From NCBI GenBank assembly GCA_950097015.1, contig CATNEN010000025.1, forward strand, positions 4,689,001-4,753,000: a stretch of DNA of 64,000 bases, in the 5' to 3' direction. The notes under the pieces are model-generated. The model saw nothing but the letters and a program-made list of their open reading frames with translations. It was not told where the DNA came from and made no database searches. Of the stretch, positions 24,275 to 36,835 are shown piece after piece. The number at the start of each line of letters is the position of its first letter. The stretch's first letter is position 1. The position numbers and the translations under genes are program-made. This DNA is from Macrostomum hystrix. Taxonomy: Eukaryota > Platyhelminthes > Macrostomidae.

Positions 24275-26155
24275 GTCTTCTGTGTCAGTACTTTATCACT
24301 ACCAAGCCATTTTGCCGCCCGTTTTTATACCAAGGTGGCATTCGCCCCCTGACGATTAGTGCTGCACCCGAACGGAGCAACTTAGGATAATAACGCGGGT
24401 CAAATGTTTTTGCGCATCTTCTGAAACAAGAAACAAGTTGTTTGTTGTTGGCGTACGGATCCCTCGCTAGGTATACGGGGAGGGGCGCGCCAGCGCGCCC
24501 GTCGCCTCGACGAAGATCCGCACCCGATTCGGGTCCTCCCACAGGAGGGACATTGAGCCAGAAGAAGGGAGGAGGTTGCAGCGTTGATCGGCCCACCTGG
24601 GGCAGTCGAGCAGGAAGTGCCGCGTGTCCTCCTCGGGAGCATTGCAGTGGGGACAAGACGTAGCGGGTACCTTGCCCTAGCGGTGTAGGGTAGCTTGCAG
24701 GAAAGGCGCGCGGTTCGCCCTGAGTTGGAACAGCGCCACCTCCGCCGCACGAGGCCAGTCACGGCCGACCTGCAGCCGCTTGCCGCCGCTGAGTCGATGT
24801 GGATGGTTCAGAGGGACTAGGTCTTCGTATGCTCGGTCGTCTTCCGCTTGACCTTGCCGCCTGAGAGCAGCTCTGAGCGCCGCGACCGGTGTTCTCTTGC
24901 GGGAGCGTGCAGCCCACACGGGCCAAAATGTCGGCTTCCTCGTTGAGCACAAGCCCGGCGTGGCCTGGCACTCAGATTACAGTGGGCTGGTGGTCCGTGG
25001 CGAGCTGCTCCAGCAGCATGGACGCCTGTGCAGTTGCGTGGTCCGTCTGGCACTTACGCTGTGACTGGAGCCGGTTGAAGAACGCTTGGGAGTGGAACAG
25101 CAGCCAGACGGCCATGCTGTGGCGTCCGTGGAGATTGGCAAAGCCGCAGCGGCCTCCGCGGTCGTTGAGCAGGTTAGGTGCCCCGCTGGGACGCTGCCTC
25201 TGATGTCCCGGCTCCCTGGGGCCCGCTGCCGAATCAGGTAGCCGCCTCCTCCATTACGGATGCCTTCCTCTGCTGCGCCGTCTGTCCAGATCTGCAGGTC
25301 TGGCGGGTCCTCCTGCCTCAGGCGGTCTAGCAGCTCCAGGGCTTTTGTCCTCCCAACAAGTGGTGCCTTGTCGCGGCTGGTTTCGACACGGACGAAGCGG
25401 GTCTGGAGACTACGGGACCAAGGGCGACGAAAGCAGGTGGGGGGATGCTGCCTTCCACCCGCGGCCTCCTCCCACAGTGCTCAGTAGCTCGATGGCCGAC
25501 TCGCGCCAAGAGCTTCGGGTGCCCGCGGTCCTCGCCTTGAGCCCTGTGGGGGTGGCGGACGGGCTGGCCAGATCGCGGAGTAGATGCCCTTCAGAGAACT
25601 GCTGGCAGCGCAAGAGCAGCTCCGCGGCCCTCTGCCGGCAGATGGTGTTAAACGGCTGGAGGCCGGCGTCGCAGATTAGGGCGCGGGCCCGGGCCCCAGC
25701 ACCGACCCCTATGATGATCCTAGCAGCGGCATAGTTGGCGGATTCGAGGCGTTCGAGGTGGGTGGGGGCCAGGAATGGCCACCATAGTTCAGCCCCGTAG
25801 AGCCCTGCCGGACGAACGTAACTGCAGTAGAGGCGGTGTAGAGTCTCAAAGCTCGCACCCCAGGACCGCGCGGCAACGCAGCTTCGCCGGCGACAGCTTG
25901 AAGTGGTGTTCCTCGCACCAGCCGCTCACCGCATCGATCGCGGCCTGCATCTGCACTGTAGCCGTCACCGGGGAGGCGTCTGATGTCTTCACAGTGACGT
26001 CGTCCGCATATTGGGTGGGCCTACAGTTGGATGCCGCCTGCTGAATGGCCCCGGGCAGGGTTCGAGTGGCGATGTTGAAGAGCAGAGGCGAGAGCGGACT
26101 GCCTTGCGGCACGCCTTCTTTCAGGACTCGAAGCCGACTGACAAGAATCAAGTCG
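24275..26155 (-). pseudogene. 5'-truncated non-LTR retrotransposon (RT and RNase H remnant)
   Basis: Read on the minus strand from about 26150 the fragment has reverse transcriptase motifs (EGVPQGSPLSPLLFN and YADD), then the typical thumb and linker region, an RNase H motif (PGHAGLVLNEEADILA) near 24940, and a C-terminal zinc-knuckle-like region with CPHC...HFLLDCP near 24620. Endonuclease and the first RT blocks are absent, and several frameshifts break the reading frame. RNase H after RT points to the I/R1/Tad-like part of non-LTR phylogeny. GC content is much higher than in the flanks. Plus-strand open frames here are shadows. Confidence 0.88.
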
Positions 26156-27229
26156 CCAGCCCTTCAGACCGACGAGATATTCAACGGTTCTGGCGGAAGG
26201 TCAGATTTGAACTGCGACTCAGTGTGGCTTTGCCAGGCCTTAAAACTTTATCAGCATGTCACCCGAATGTGCCTGCACCATCTCCGACTTCATGCACTTA
26301 AGTGGTCACGCACTTATCTCTAGACCTAGCTGCTTTATCTAGATTGCTAATCGTATCGTTTTAGCAAAAGTCACTACGCAATAATTGTTATTACTAGAGT
26401 ACTACGTACTGCTAGTACTAGATTAACCTAGTAATGATTTCTGATTGAATCCCAAGAAATCAAGCAATGGCTAGAAAAGTCAAAGCAATTAAATTGGTTG
26501 ATGAAGAGCGCTACGTTACACTTCTATTTTACATCCTGGCTATGGTTTTTAGTCAAATTTTTACTTTGGCGTAAACATCAAAGTGACAATTTCGCCTGCC
26601 AGACTATTCCCATTCTCCCTTCCCGTTATTTCTGCCAGGAGTTGAAACTGATAGAATGTGGCCTAAAAGGCGTATCGTGTTTCATTCATTCTAGGTGCTG
26701 CTGCTGACTGCTGCTGTTTCCAAGCTAGCCCATCGGTCTATTTTTGTTTGTTTACTCGGCATTTGCTTACTAAACAGTTTATATTTATATCTGCCTCTCT
26801 GCGATAATGACCATCCAAGCTTCATCTGCTAGCTGTGACCTTAGTCTCCTATTCTTTGCCTTTGTAACAGTTTTTTAGCCGCATCCAGACATTTGCAGCC
26901 CTTTGCTTGCGTCTAACAGACCGCTGGAGAGAAGTTGGGGATGCCACTCAAACTTGACCGCACGGTGGCATTTATAGAAATGTTATAGTGCACCAAATGC
27001 GCAATAACTGTGTGCATTGCGCGGTCAAGCAAACTATCTGCCGATTGAATAATGGTATGCGTTTTTGGTACACACTAGTGCCAAGCGCGCAAAATACCAA
27101 GTAATCGGCTTTCCTGCATCAAACCTTGGCTTTTTACTACTTGTTTGGAGCTCTATAGTGCATAATCTTTGTAGGTATCTTTATTTCCTATTTTTATTCC
27201 AGATGCACTAGAGTCTATATGCATATGCT
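26156..27229. other. Intergenic sequence, no gene seen
   Basis: Unique sequence between the retrotransposon and the next array. No recognisable feature. Confidence 0.5.
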
Positions 27230-28065
27230 AAAACTGGAATCGTATCAGGAGCTGAAGCTGGAATCGTATCAGGAGCTGAAGCTGGAATCGTATCAGGAGC
27301 TGAAGCTGGAATCGTACCAGGAGCTGAAGCTGGAATCGTATCAGGAGCTGAAGCTGGAATCGTACCAGGAGCTGAAGCTGGAATCGTATCTGGAGCTGAA
27401 GCTGAAATCGTATCAGGAGCTGAAGCTGGAATCGTATCAGGAGCTGAAGCTGGAATCGTATCAGGAGCTGAAGCTGGAATCGTATCAGGAGCTGAAGCTG
27501 GAATCGTACCAGGAGCTGAAGCTGGAATCGTATCAGGAGCTGAAGCTAGAATCGTATCAGGAGCTGAAGCTGAAATCGTATCAGGAGCTGAAGCTAGAAT
27601 CGTATCAGGAGCTGAAGCTGGAATCGTATCAGGAGCTGAAGCTGGAATCGTATCTGCAGCTGAAGCTGGAATCGTATCTGGAGCTGAAGCTGGAATCGTA
27701 TTAGGAGCTGAAGCTGGAATCGTATCTGGAGCTGAAGCTGGAATCGTACTCGTATCAGGAACTGAAGCTAGAATCGTATCAGGAGCTGAAGCTGAAATCG
27801 TATCAGGAGCTGAAGCTAGAATCGTATCAGGAGCTGAAGCTGGAATCGTATCAGGAGCTGAAGCTGGAATCGTACCAGGAGCTGAAGCTGGAATCGTATC
27901 TGCAGCTGAAGCTGGAATCGTATCTGGAGCTGAAGCTGAAATCGTATCAGGAGCTGAATCTAGAATCGTATCAGGAGCTGAAGCTGGAATCGTATCAGGA
28001 GCTGAAGCTGGAATCGTATCAGGAGCTGAAGCTGGAATCGTACCAGAAGCTGTAGCTAGAATCTT
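27230..28065. repeat. 24-bp minisatellite
   Basis: About 34 copies of a 24-bp unit containing GAAGCTGGAATCGTATCAGG. Both strands are open because of the period (plus strand KLESYQEL, minus strand TIPASAPD). No gene is inferred. It shares about three quarters of unit positions with the inverted array at 16096-16826. Confidence 0.92.
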
Positions 28066-28546
28066 AGCTACTAGAAGCCAAATCTGGAATCGTGGCCCGT
28101 TCTGATTGGATGACGGGCGCACTGGCCAATCACAGATCTCGCAGAATCGAGTGGACCTCAATAATCTGTCATAAGAATAGGCAGCTAAAAGATGTTGTTT
28201 GACCACTGAGCATCCCAGCTATATTATTTTATTGCTAATTATCTAAAATCGAATCAAATTTACACTTCAAATTTAGCGATTTTTAAACTGCTTTTAAGTC
28301 CGTTTGTAGACTGCAGCAGCAATGCCGGCAACCAATAGCAACAGTTTGACGCTTCTAACTAATCCTCGTGTCTAAGCTAATCGAGCATTTAAAAATTTGC
28401 CTAGAAACAGCTATTGACCAAGGAAATCTGCATTGAGGAGGCGCGAATCGGTTGTAAGTTTGAAATGACTCGTTCTGCCATACTGCATGGGGAGCTTAGC
28501 AATGTGGGTAGGCAGTGTGAAAGGCGTTTGACTTTGCTGAATGAAA
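28066..28546. other. Spacer between two arrays
   Basis: Unique sequence of about 480 bp; nothing recognised. Confidence 0.5.
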
Positions 28547-30706
28547 ACACAGATTAGATCTAGAGACTGGAATCCTCATCGCACACAGATTAGATCTAGA
28601 GACTGGAATCCTCATCGCACACAGATTAGATCTAGAGACTGGAATCCTCATCGCACACAGATTAGATCTAGAGACTGGAATCATCATCGCACACAGATTA
28701 GATCTAGAGACTGGAATCCTCATCGCACACAGATTAGATCTAGAGACTGGAATCCTCATCGCACACAGATTAGATCTAGAGACTGGAATCCTCATCGCAC
28801 ACAGATTAGATCTAGAGACTGGAATCCTCATCGCACACAGATTAGATCTAGAGACTGGAATCCTCATCGCACACAGATTAGATCTAGAGACTGGAATCAT
28901 CATCGCACACAGATTAGATCTAGAGACTGGAATCCTCATCGCACACAGATTAGATCTAGAGACTGGAATCATCATCGCACACAGATTAGATCTAGAGACT
29001 GGAATCCTCATCGCACACAGATTGGATCTAGAGACTGGAATCCTCATCGCACACAGATTAGATCTAGAGACTGGAATCCTCATCGCACACAGATTAGATC
29101 TAGAGACTGGAATCCTCATCGCACACAGATTAGATCTAGAGACTGGAATCCTCATCGCACACAGATTAGATCTAGAGACTGGAATCCTCATCGCACACAG
29201 ATTAGATCTAGAGACTGGAATCCTCATCGCACACAGATTAGATCTAGAGACTGGAATCCTCATCGCACACAGATTAGATCTAGAGACTGGAATCCTCATC
29301 GCACACAGATTAGATCTAGAGACTGGAATCCTCATCGCACACAGATTAGATCTAGAGACTGGAATCCTCATCGCACACAGATTAGATCTAGAGACTGGAA
29401 TCCTCATCGCACACAGATTAGATCTAGAGACTGGAATCCTCATCGCACACAGATTAGATCTAGAGACTGGAATCCTCATCGCACACAGATTAGATCTAGA
29501 GACTGGAATCCTCATCGCACACAGATTAGATCTAGAGACTGGAATCATCATCGCACACAGATTAGATCTAGAGACTGGAATCCTCATCGAACACAGATTA
29601 GATCTAGAGACTGGAATCATCATCGCACACAGATTAGATCTAGAGACTGGAATCCTCATCGCACACAGATTAGATCTAGAGACTGGAATCCTCATCGCAC
29701 ACAGATTAGATCTAGAGACTGGAATCATCATCGCACACAGATTAGATCTAGAGACTGGAATCCTCATCGCACACAGATTAGATCTAGAGACTGGAATCCT
29801 CATCGCACACAGATTAGATCTAGAGACTGGAATCCTCATCGCACACAGATTAGATCTAGAGACTGGAATCCTCATCGCACACAGATTAGATCTAGAGACT
29901 GGAATCCTCATCGCACACAGATTAGATCTAGAGACTGGAATCCTCATCGCACACAGATTAGATCTAGAGACTGGAATCCTCATCGCACACAGATTAGATC
30001 TAGAGACTGGAATCCTCATCGCACACAGATTAGATCTAGAGACTGGAATCATCATCGCACACAGATTAGATCTAGAGACTGGAATCATCATCGCACACAG
30101 ATTAGATCTAGAGATTGGAATCATCATCGCACACAGATTAGATCTAGAGACTGGAATCCTCATCGCACACAGATTAGATCTAGAGACTGGAATCATCAAC
30201 GCACACAGATTAGATCTAGAGAATGGAATCCTCATCGCACACAGATTAGATCTAGAGACTGGAATCCTCATCGCACACAGATTGGATCTAGAGACTGGAA
30301 TCCTCATCGCACACAGATTAGATCTAGAGACTGGAATCCTCATCGCACACAGATTAGATCTAGAGACTGGAATCCTCATCGCACACAGATTAGATCTAGA
30401 GACTGGAATCCTCATCGCACACAGATTAGATCTAGAGACTGGAATCCTCATCGCACACAGATTAGATCTAGAGACTGGAATCCTCATCGCACACAGATTA
30501 GATCTAGAGACTGGAATCATCATCGCACACAGATTAGATCTAGAGACTGGAATCCTCATCGCACACAGATTAGATCTAGAGACTGGAATCCTCATCGCAC
30601 ACAGATTAGATCTAGAGACTCGAATCATCATCGCACACAGATTAGATCTAGAGACTGGAATCATCATCGCACACAGATTAGATCTAGAGACTGCAATCAT
30701 TATTAT
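28547..30706. repeat. 36-bp minisatellite, about 60 copies
   Basis: Highly homogeneous 36-bp units containing AGATTAGATCTAGAGACTGG; most variants are CCTCATCG versus CATCATCG. The period is divisible by three and the unit lacks stops in three frames, producing open frames of 745, 751 and 565 codons on both strands. Equal openness on opposite strands, no splice context and no flanking domain argue against a protein. Confidence 0.95.
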
Positions 30707-31391
30707 GTGTGGTGTGTGATGTTGAGTCATCAACGTTACCCAATTTGGAATTTGGTGAAGCTAAGGTGGACCTGTTCGATTATTCATAACTTGTAATTAT
30801 TTTCTTATGTTTGCTCAAACGTGAGGCAAATGGATATTAACAGTTTAGTCGACTTGTGCTCATGGCGCCTATGCATAGTGGACAGAACTTAATCAACTTT
30901 ATTAATTATTTACAGGGACCACGTGAACCGACTTTGATCGAAATTTTTCAAATTAGTCTCAGACAAAGTCTTGGCGCATCGATTTTTTTTAAGAGACATA
31001 AAAAATATTTCATTGCTTCATGTACTCCATTAGACATGAGCACGAGGGCTTATCCAAGGCTCGGTGAGAGTGTACACTGCCTGACGATAAGAAAGTCATG
31101 ACAGATTTATGTATAATATATTCTATGAGTTTGAGGCCGGTATGAGATTAAGTATAAGTGAAATACCGACGGAAAAAACCATAGATGAACTTCTTTAAAC
31201 TACTTCAATTTTGCGGGATGTATGAAGATAAATCCAGGAGCCAGTGTCTAGACATGTCTATGGTAAAAGTATGCATGTTCTGTTTTTATAAATGAGAAAC
31301 ATCAATGGAGAATGGAGCAACGCTGACGTGTAGGTTTACACGCCAACGCCGGATTGTCAAAGGTTTACACGCCTCACAGTATTCATACAAC
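30707..31391. other. Spacer with a SINE family 1 fragment
   Basis: Unique sequence except about 31050-31096, where CCAAGGCTCGGTGAGAGTGT and CTGCCTGACGATAAGAAAGT match the reverse complement of the SINE body. This is a short fragment in the opposite orientation to the other copies. Confidence 0.55.
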
Positions 31392-32440
31392 TGTGGTGAC
31401 GGAGCTTCACTAAGGTGGCTTCAACCTGGAGAGCAACTGTGGTGACGGAGCTTCACTAAGGTGGCTTCAACCTGGAGAGCAACTGTGGTGACGGAGCTTC
31501 ACTAAGGTGGCTTCAACCTGGAGAGCAACTGTGGTGACGGAGCTTCACTAAGGTGGCTTCAACCTGGAGAGCAACTGTGGTGACGGAGCTTCACTAAGGT
31601 GGCTTCAACCTGGAGAGCAACTGTGGTGACGGAGCTTCACTAAGGTGGCTTCAACCTGGAGAGCAACTGTGGTGACGGAGCTTCACTAAGGTGGCTTCAG
31701 CCTGGAGAGCAACTGTGGTGACGGAGCTTCACTAAGGTGGCTTCAACCTGGAGAGCAACTGTGGTGACGGAGCTTCACTAAGGTGGCTTCAACCTGGAGA
31801 GCAACTGTGGTGACGGAGCTTCACTAAGGTGGCTTCAACCTGGAGAGAAACTGTGGTGACGGAGCTTCACTAAGGTGGCTTCAACCTGGAGTGCAACTGT
31901 GGTGACGGATCTTCACTAAGGTGGCTTCAACCTGGAGAGCAACTGTGGTGACGGAGCTTCACTAAGGTGGCTTCAACCTGGAGAGCAACTGTGGTGACGG
32001 AGCTTCACTAAGGTGGCTTCAACCTGGAGAGAAACTGTGGTGACGGAGCTTCACTAAGGTGGCTTCAACCTGGAGAGCAACTGTGGTGACGGAGCTTCAC
32101 TAAGGTGGCTTCAACCTGGAGAGAAACTGTGGTGACGGAGCTTCACTAAGGTGGCTTCAGCCTGGAGAGAAACTGTGGTGACGGAGCTTCACTAAGGTGG
32201 CTTCAACCTGGAGAGCAACTGTGGTGACGGAGCTTCACTAAGGTGGCTTCAGCCTGGAGAGCAACTGTGGTGACGGAGCTTCACTAAGGTGGCTTCAACC
32301 TGGAGAGCAACTGTGGTGACGGAGCTTCACTAAGGTGGCTTCAACCTGGAGAGCAACTGTGGTGACGGAGCTTCACTAAGGTGGCTTCAACCTGGAGAGC
32401 AACTGTGGTGACGGAGCTTCACTAAGGTGGCTTCAATCTG
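31392..32440. repeat. 46-bp minisatellite, about 23 copies
   Basis: Very uniform 46-bp units containing GGTGACGGAGCTTCACTAAG and TGGCTTCAACCTGGAGAG. The last unit reads directly into a tyrosine-recombinase coding relic (GGCTTCAATCTGGAGAGT = GFNLES), so the array probably arose from that gene. Confidence 0.93.
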
Positions 32441-32736
32441 GAGAGTATCGCAAAAGTCACCGGCCACAAGAATGTCGCGTCAGTGCAGCGCTACATCCGC
32501 CGCGGTAGAAAGCGAGACTCCGAAATCACAAAGATGAGTGGCCACTTGACAACAGCTCTGAGCCCTGGTATCGAAGGGCAATCCGAGGTCGCAACGGCGT
32601 CAGGCAGCTCGGTGTATCGGTGTCAGTTTCTGCACAAGGCAACTGTGTCACGTCGGAGTATGTTGGCCGCGGGTCCAAGAGTTTGAAGATTCGGGCACAT
32701 GGCGACTCCAACATCGTCGAATTAGTGTTTGAGTGA
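32429..32736 (+). pseudogene. C-terminal relic of a Crypton-like tyrosine recombinase
   Basis: From 32429 the frame reads GFNLESIAKVTGHKNVASVQ followed by RYIRRGRK. The GHK...RYIR pattern is the conserved His-Gly-His and catalytic-Tyr end of tyrosine recombinases, in the form found in animal Crypton-type and related elements. A polar segment with MSGHLTTALSPG follows, also typical. Near 32611 the frame shifts by one, and the second frame continues (GNCVTSEYVGRGSKSLKI...) to a stop at 32734-32736. The rest of the enzyme is absent or replaced by the minisatellite. Family assignment rests on the motif alone. Confidence 0.55.
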
Positions 32737-33991
32737 GACATTGTGTCGCATTTTCTGTCAAGGTAATTAAAATAACTCTGGTGCTCATCAAATTCTGTTC
32801 AATTTGTTAGCTGAATTTTAATTATTTAATCTTTTTTTTCAAATACACCCTACTCTTTTGTTGATTAAATTTTGTTTATTATAAGCTCTGATGTTTATGT
32901 GTGATAAATTAATAGTGTCGTATGTTAAATATATACGAATGACTGGTTTCTGTTTATGCTTTTAGTCTTTGGCTGTTTTGCTAAGTATAGAAACATTGCG
33001 CATTACATTCTTGCACGATTGACATTCCTGCGCGGAGAGCACATGTAAATTCAAGGTGCTTTTACCATAGACACTTGCATTTCTGCACGCATATGGCGAC
33101 TTCCAAAGCATTCTTGCACGCTGGATCAAATAAGAATGCGGTTTCTTAAATCCCGCAAAATAAAAATCTACGTCAAGAACCGTGTGAGCGTGTGCGTGTG
33201 CGTGAGCGATTACAACAGCAATCGACAGCAATAATATTCGATGATGACATTTCAGCCGTACTTTACAACCTTGTCCCGTCGCCTCGATGCAATTTTGTCC
33301 ACACGACAGTCAATCGAACCCCTTACAACATGCGCATTCTCTCAAACTGCGTGGCAAAAGCAGACGCTAACGCACAGGGTGTCTAAAACTACGCGAAAAC
33401 CCCACAGCAAAATGTCACGCTTACATTGCCAAACCGGCTTCCTGCTTCCTGCTTCTTTTTTATCACTCATTTCTTTCAGCTTCTGTGAACAGAAACAGTT
33501 CAAGGCACATTTCTGTTTTTATCTTCTTCTTTTTCATACACTCAGATTCAGCTCCACCTATTTTCCCGGTTGAAAGGACTCAATAGAGAAAGGAAATCTG
33601 GTCAGTTGGGTCGGAATTATCGTAATTATCGAGCTGGCGACCTGCGCTGCTCATTCTCTTCTCCCCAACGAATCGTTCATTTCCACTGCAGCAGTTTCTA
33701 TCACTCTTCCCCAGCCTCTCATGGGAGAATGATGGCTTTCGTCGATCGTGGGCTAGTGAACTGGTCCAACAAACCGCAGATTCATCCCACTCCACCTACA
33801 CAGCTTGGACTAGTAGACCTTTAATCTTTGAGCAATTCAGTTGCTGGGATCCGGGATAAAACTATTGACCGGTTGATGCTGCGCGGATTCTGGCCGACCC
33901 AAACCCCCCACGCCCCTAGACACGCAAGCAGGTTTTGTCCCTCTGCCTCTCAGTCTCGACTGTGTTTTCAACACTGCTAGTGTCTATGGCA
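32737..33991. other. Intergenic sequence, no gene seen
   Basis: Unique sequence between arrays. Short open frames in both directions lack domain or splice support. Confidence 0.45.
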
Positions 33992-35150
33992 GTTATTCTG
34001 TCCCATCTCTAACAGATTCTGTCCCATCTCTAACAGATTCTCTCCCATCTCTAACTGATTCTGTCCGATCTCTAACAGATTCTGTCCCATCTCTAACTGA
34101 TTCTGTCTCATCTCTACCAAATTCTGTCCCATCTCTAACAGATTATGTCCCATCTCTAACTGATTCTGTCCCATCTCTAACAGATTCTGTCCCATCACTA
34201 ACAGATTCTGTCCCATCTCTAACAGATTCTGTCCGATCTCTAACAGATTCTGTCACATCTCTAACAGATTCTGTCACATCTCTAACAGATTCTGTCACAT
34301 CTCTAACAGATTCTGTCACATCTCTAACAGATTCTGTCACATCTCTAACAGATTCTGTCACATCTCTAACAGATTCTGTCACATCTCTAACAGATTCTGT
34401 CACATCTCTACCAAATTCTGTCCCATCTCTAACTGATTCTGTCCCATCTCTAACTGATTCTGTCTCATCTCTACCAAATTCTGTCCCATCTCTTACTGAT
34501 TCTGTCCCATCTCTAACTGATTCTTTCCGATCTCTAACAGATTCTGTCCCATCACTAACAGATTCTGTCACATCTCTAACAGATTCTGTCCCATCTCTAA
34601 CATATTCTGTCCCACCTCTAACTGATTCTGTCCCATCTCTAACAGATTCTGTCCCATCTCTAACTGATTCTGTCCCATCTCTAACAGATTCTGTCCCATC
34701 ACTAACAGATTCTGTCCCATCTCTAACAGATTCTGTCCGATCTCTAACAGATTCTGTCACATCTCTAACAGATTCTGTCACATCTCTAACAGATTCTGTC
34801 ACATCTCTAACAGATTCTGTCCCATCTCTAACAGATTCTGTCCCATCTCTAACAGATTCTGTCCCATCTCTAACTGATTCGGTCTCATCTCTACCAGATT
34901 CTGTCCCATCTCTAACAGATTCTGTCCCACCTCTAACTGATTCTGTCCAATCACTAACAGATTCTGTCCCATCACTAACAGATTCTGTCCCATCACTAAC
35001 AGATTCTGTCCCATCACTAACAGATTCTGTCCCACCTCTAACTGATTCTGTCCCATCACTAACAGATTCTGTCCCATCACTAACAGATTCTGTCCCATCA
35101 CTAACAGATTCTGTCCCATCACTAACAGATTCTGTCCCATCTCGAACAGA
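33992..35150. repeat. 21-bp minisatellite
   Basis: About 55 copies of a 21-bp unit, CTAACAGATTCTGTCCCATC with one more base, in several variants (CCCATC, CACATC, CGATCT). The period gives open minus-strand frames (MGQNLLE and TESVRDG repeats) which are not considered genes. Confidence 0.93.
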
Positions 35151-35880
35151 TTTTCATATCTTAGAGTGGTTTTCCCGGCTGAGCAAATAATTGAGTCGCC
35201 CGCTGCTCCTCCTGCCGCGCATTTGATCCCAACTCGCCTCGCCCTTGCCTGCCTCCCGTTTCGGCTCAAAATGAAGATTGCATTGAAATAAAACTGAAAT
35301 CTAGGGACGACTGCGAAAGTCAGACGCTGACAGAGGCATTGGGAGAGAGAGCGTGGGATCAGAGGGGCGAACATTGTGAGGAGGTCCGCAGGAGGTGAGG
35401 AGATGAGACCGACTGGGGGTTCAACCAGAAATCGATTTTCTCTCCCCCTTTCTCATTCCCCGCCGCGCCGAGGTCCCCAGTTGACGGCGATTGGGAATTC
35501 TGGCCTCTCCGCCCAAATCTCCCAGTCCTTTGAGTTGAGGACTGGGCCGAGCGAGTGTTGTGCTCGGCGTGGCTTGAGCCAGAGCCGCAGTCCCAATGTG
35601 TAATTATATTTGGCTAGCGATGCCTTCATTATCCTGAGCCTAAATTTCTGGACTTGCGAGTTCTGTTGCGCCCTTGTATTGGCGGACGAAGTGGAAACGG
35701 ACCAAGGATTTGGTTAATATGGGTGTGGGGCGCAGGTTTCAGATTGGGCCAATGCATGCTTAGCCAGGTTTCTTTATCATTTCGTGTTTTGTGCGGCTTT
35801 TGTAATGCGAGTTGCAGTGTGCGCGTCTGTCTCTCTCTCGGTGTGCTATGAAAGCACTGTTTGAGACCTGGATTCCCTAG
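35151..35880. other. Spacer of 730 bp, moderately GC-rich
   Basis: Unique sequence with a GC-rich part (35200-35620). It has no recognised gene; a promoter function cannot be excluded. Confidence 0.4.
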
Positions 35881-36835
35881 TTGCTAGGGAAGAGAGAGAG
35901 GGAGAATGGAAGAATGGGTAGAGGGTATGAGAGGGAAGAGAGGATAGAAGAGAAAGATAGTTAGAATGAGAAAAGAGAGAGAATAGGAATAGAGGGAGCA
36001 GAGAACGAGAAGGAAAAAAGGAAGAGAGTGGAGAAGGGGTAGAGAGCAGAGGAGGGGAAGAGAGGGGAGAAGGGGAAGAGAGGGAGGAAAGGAAGAGAGG
36101 GGAGAGGGGGAGGAGAGTCAAGAAGGGGAAGAGACGGAGGAGGGGAAGAGAGTGGAGGAGGGGAAGAGAGGGAGGAGGGGAAGAGAGTGGAGGAGGGGAA
36201 GAGAGGGAGGAGGGGAAGAGAGGGAGGAGGGGAAGAGAGTGGAGAGGGGGAGGAGAGTCGAGAAGGGGAAGAGAGGGAGGAGGGGAAGAGAGGGAGGAGG
36301 GGAAGAAAGGGGAAGAGAGGGGAGAAGGGGTAGAGAGCAGAGGAGGGGAAGAGAGTGGAGAAGGGGAAGAGAGGGAGGAAAGGAAGAGAGGGGAGAGGGG
36401 GAGGAGAGTCAAGAAGGGGAAGAGAGGGAGGAGGGGAAGAGAGGGAGGAGGGGAAGAGAGTGAAGGAGGGGAAGAGAGTGGAGGAGGGGAAGAGAGTGGA
36501 GGAGGGGAAGAGAGTGGAGGAGGGGAAGAGAGTGGAGGAGGGGAAGAGAGTGGAGGATGGGAAGAGAGGGAGGAGGGGAAGAGAGTGGAGGAGGGGAAGA
36601 GAGGGGAGAGGGGGAGGAGAGTCGAGAAGGGGAAGAGAGGGAGGAGGGGAAGAGAGGGAGGAGGGGAAGAGAGGGGGAAGAAAGGGGAAGAGAGGGGAGA
36701 AGGGGAGGAGAGTGGAGAAGAGGAAGACAGAAATGGAGCGGAAGAAAGGGGAAGAGAGGGTAAAGGGAAAAGAGAGGACCGAAGAGGAAGTCAGGGGAGA
36801 AGGGTTAAGAGTTAGGAGATGATATACGGCAGACA
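35881..36835. repeat. Purine-strand minisatellite (GA-rich, about 1 kb)
   Basis: Units of about 17-18 bp built from GAGGAGGGGAAGAGAG. The plus strand is almost pure purine over roughly 900 bp. Open frames (Arg/Glu/Gly-rich plus, Ser/Pro/Leu-rich minus) result from composition. Confidence 0.93.

Noticed and set aside
24400-25734. Several plus-strand open frames in the GC-rich 24-26 kb region
   Set aside because: Minus-strand translation gives coherent reverse transcriptase and RNase H motifs; plus frames are shadows.
28496-30796. Three very long open frames (565-751 codons) as giant repeat proteins
   Set aside because: They overlap on both strands of a 36-bp array, arise from a period divisible by three, and have no splice sites, domains or flanking coding sequence.
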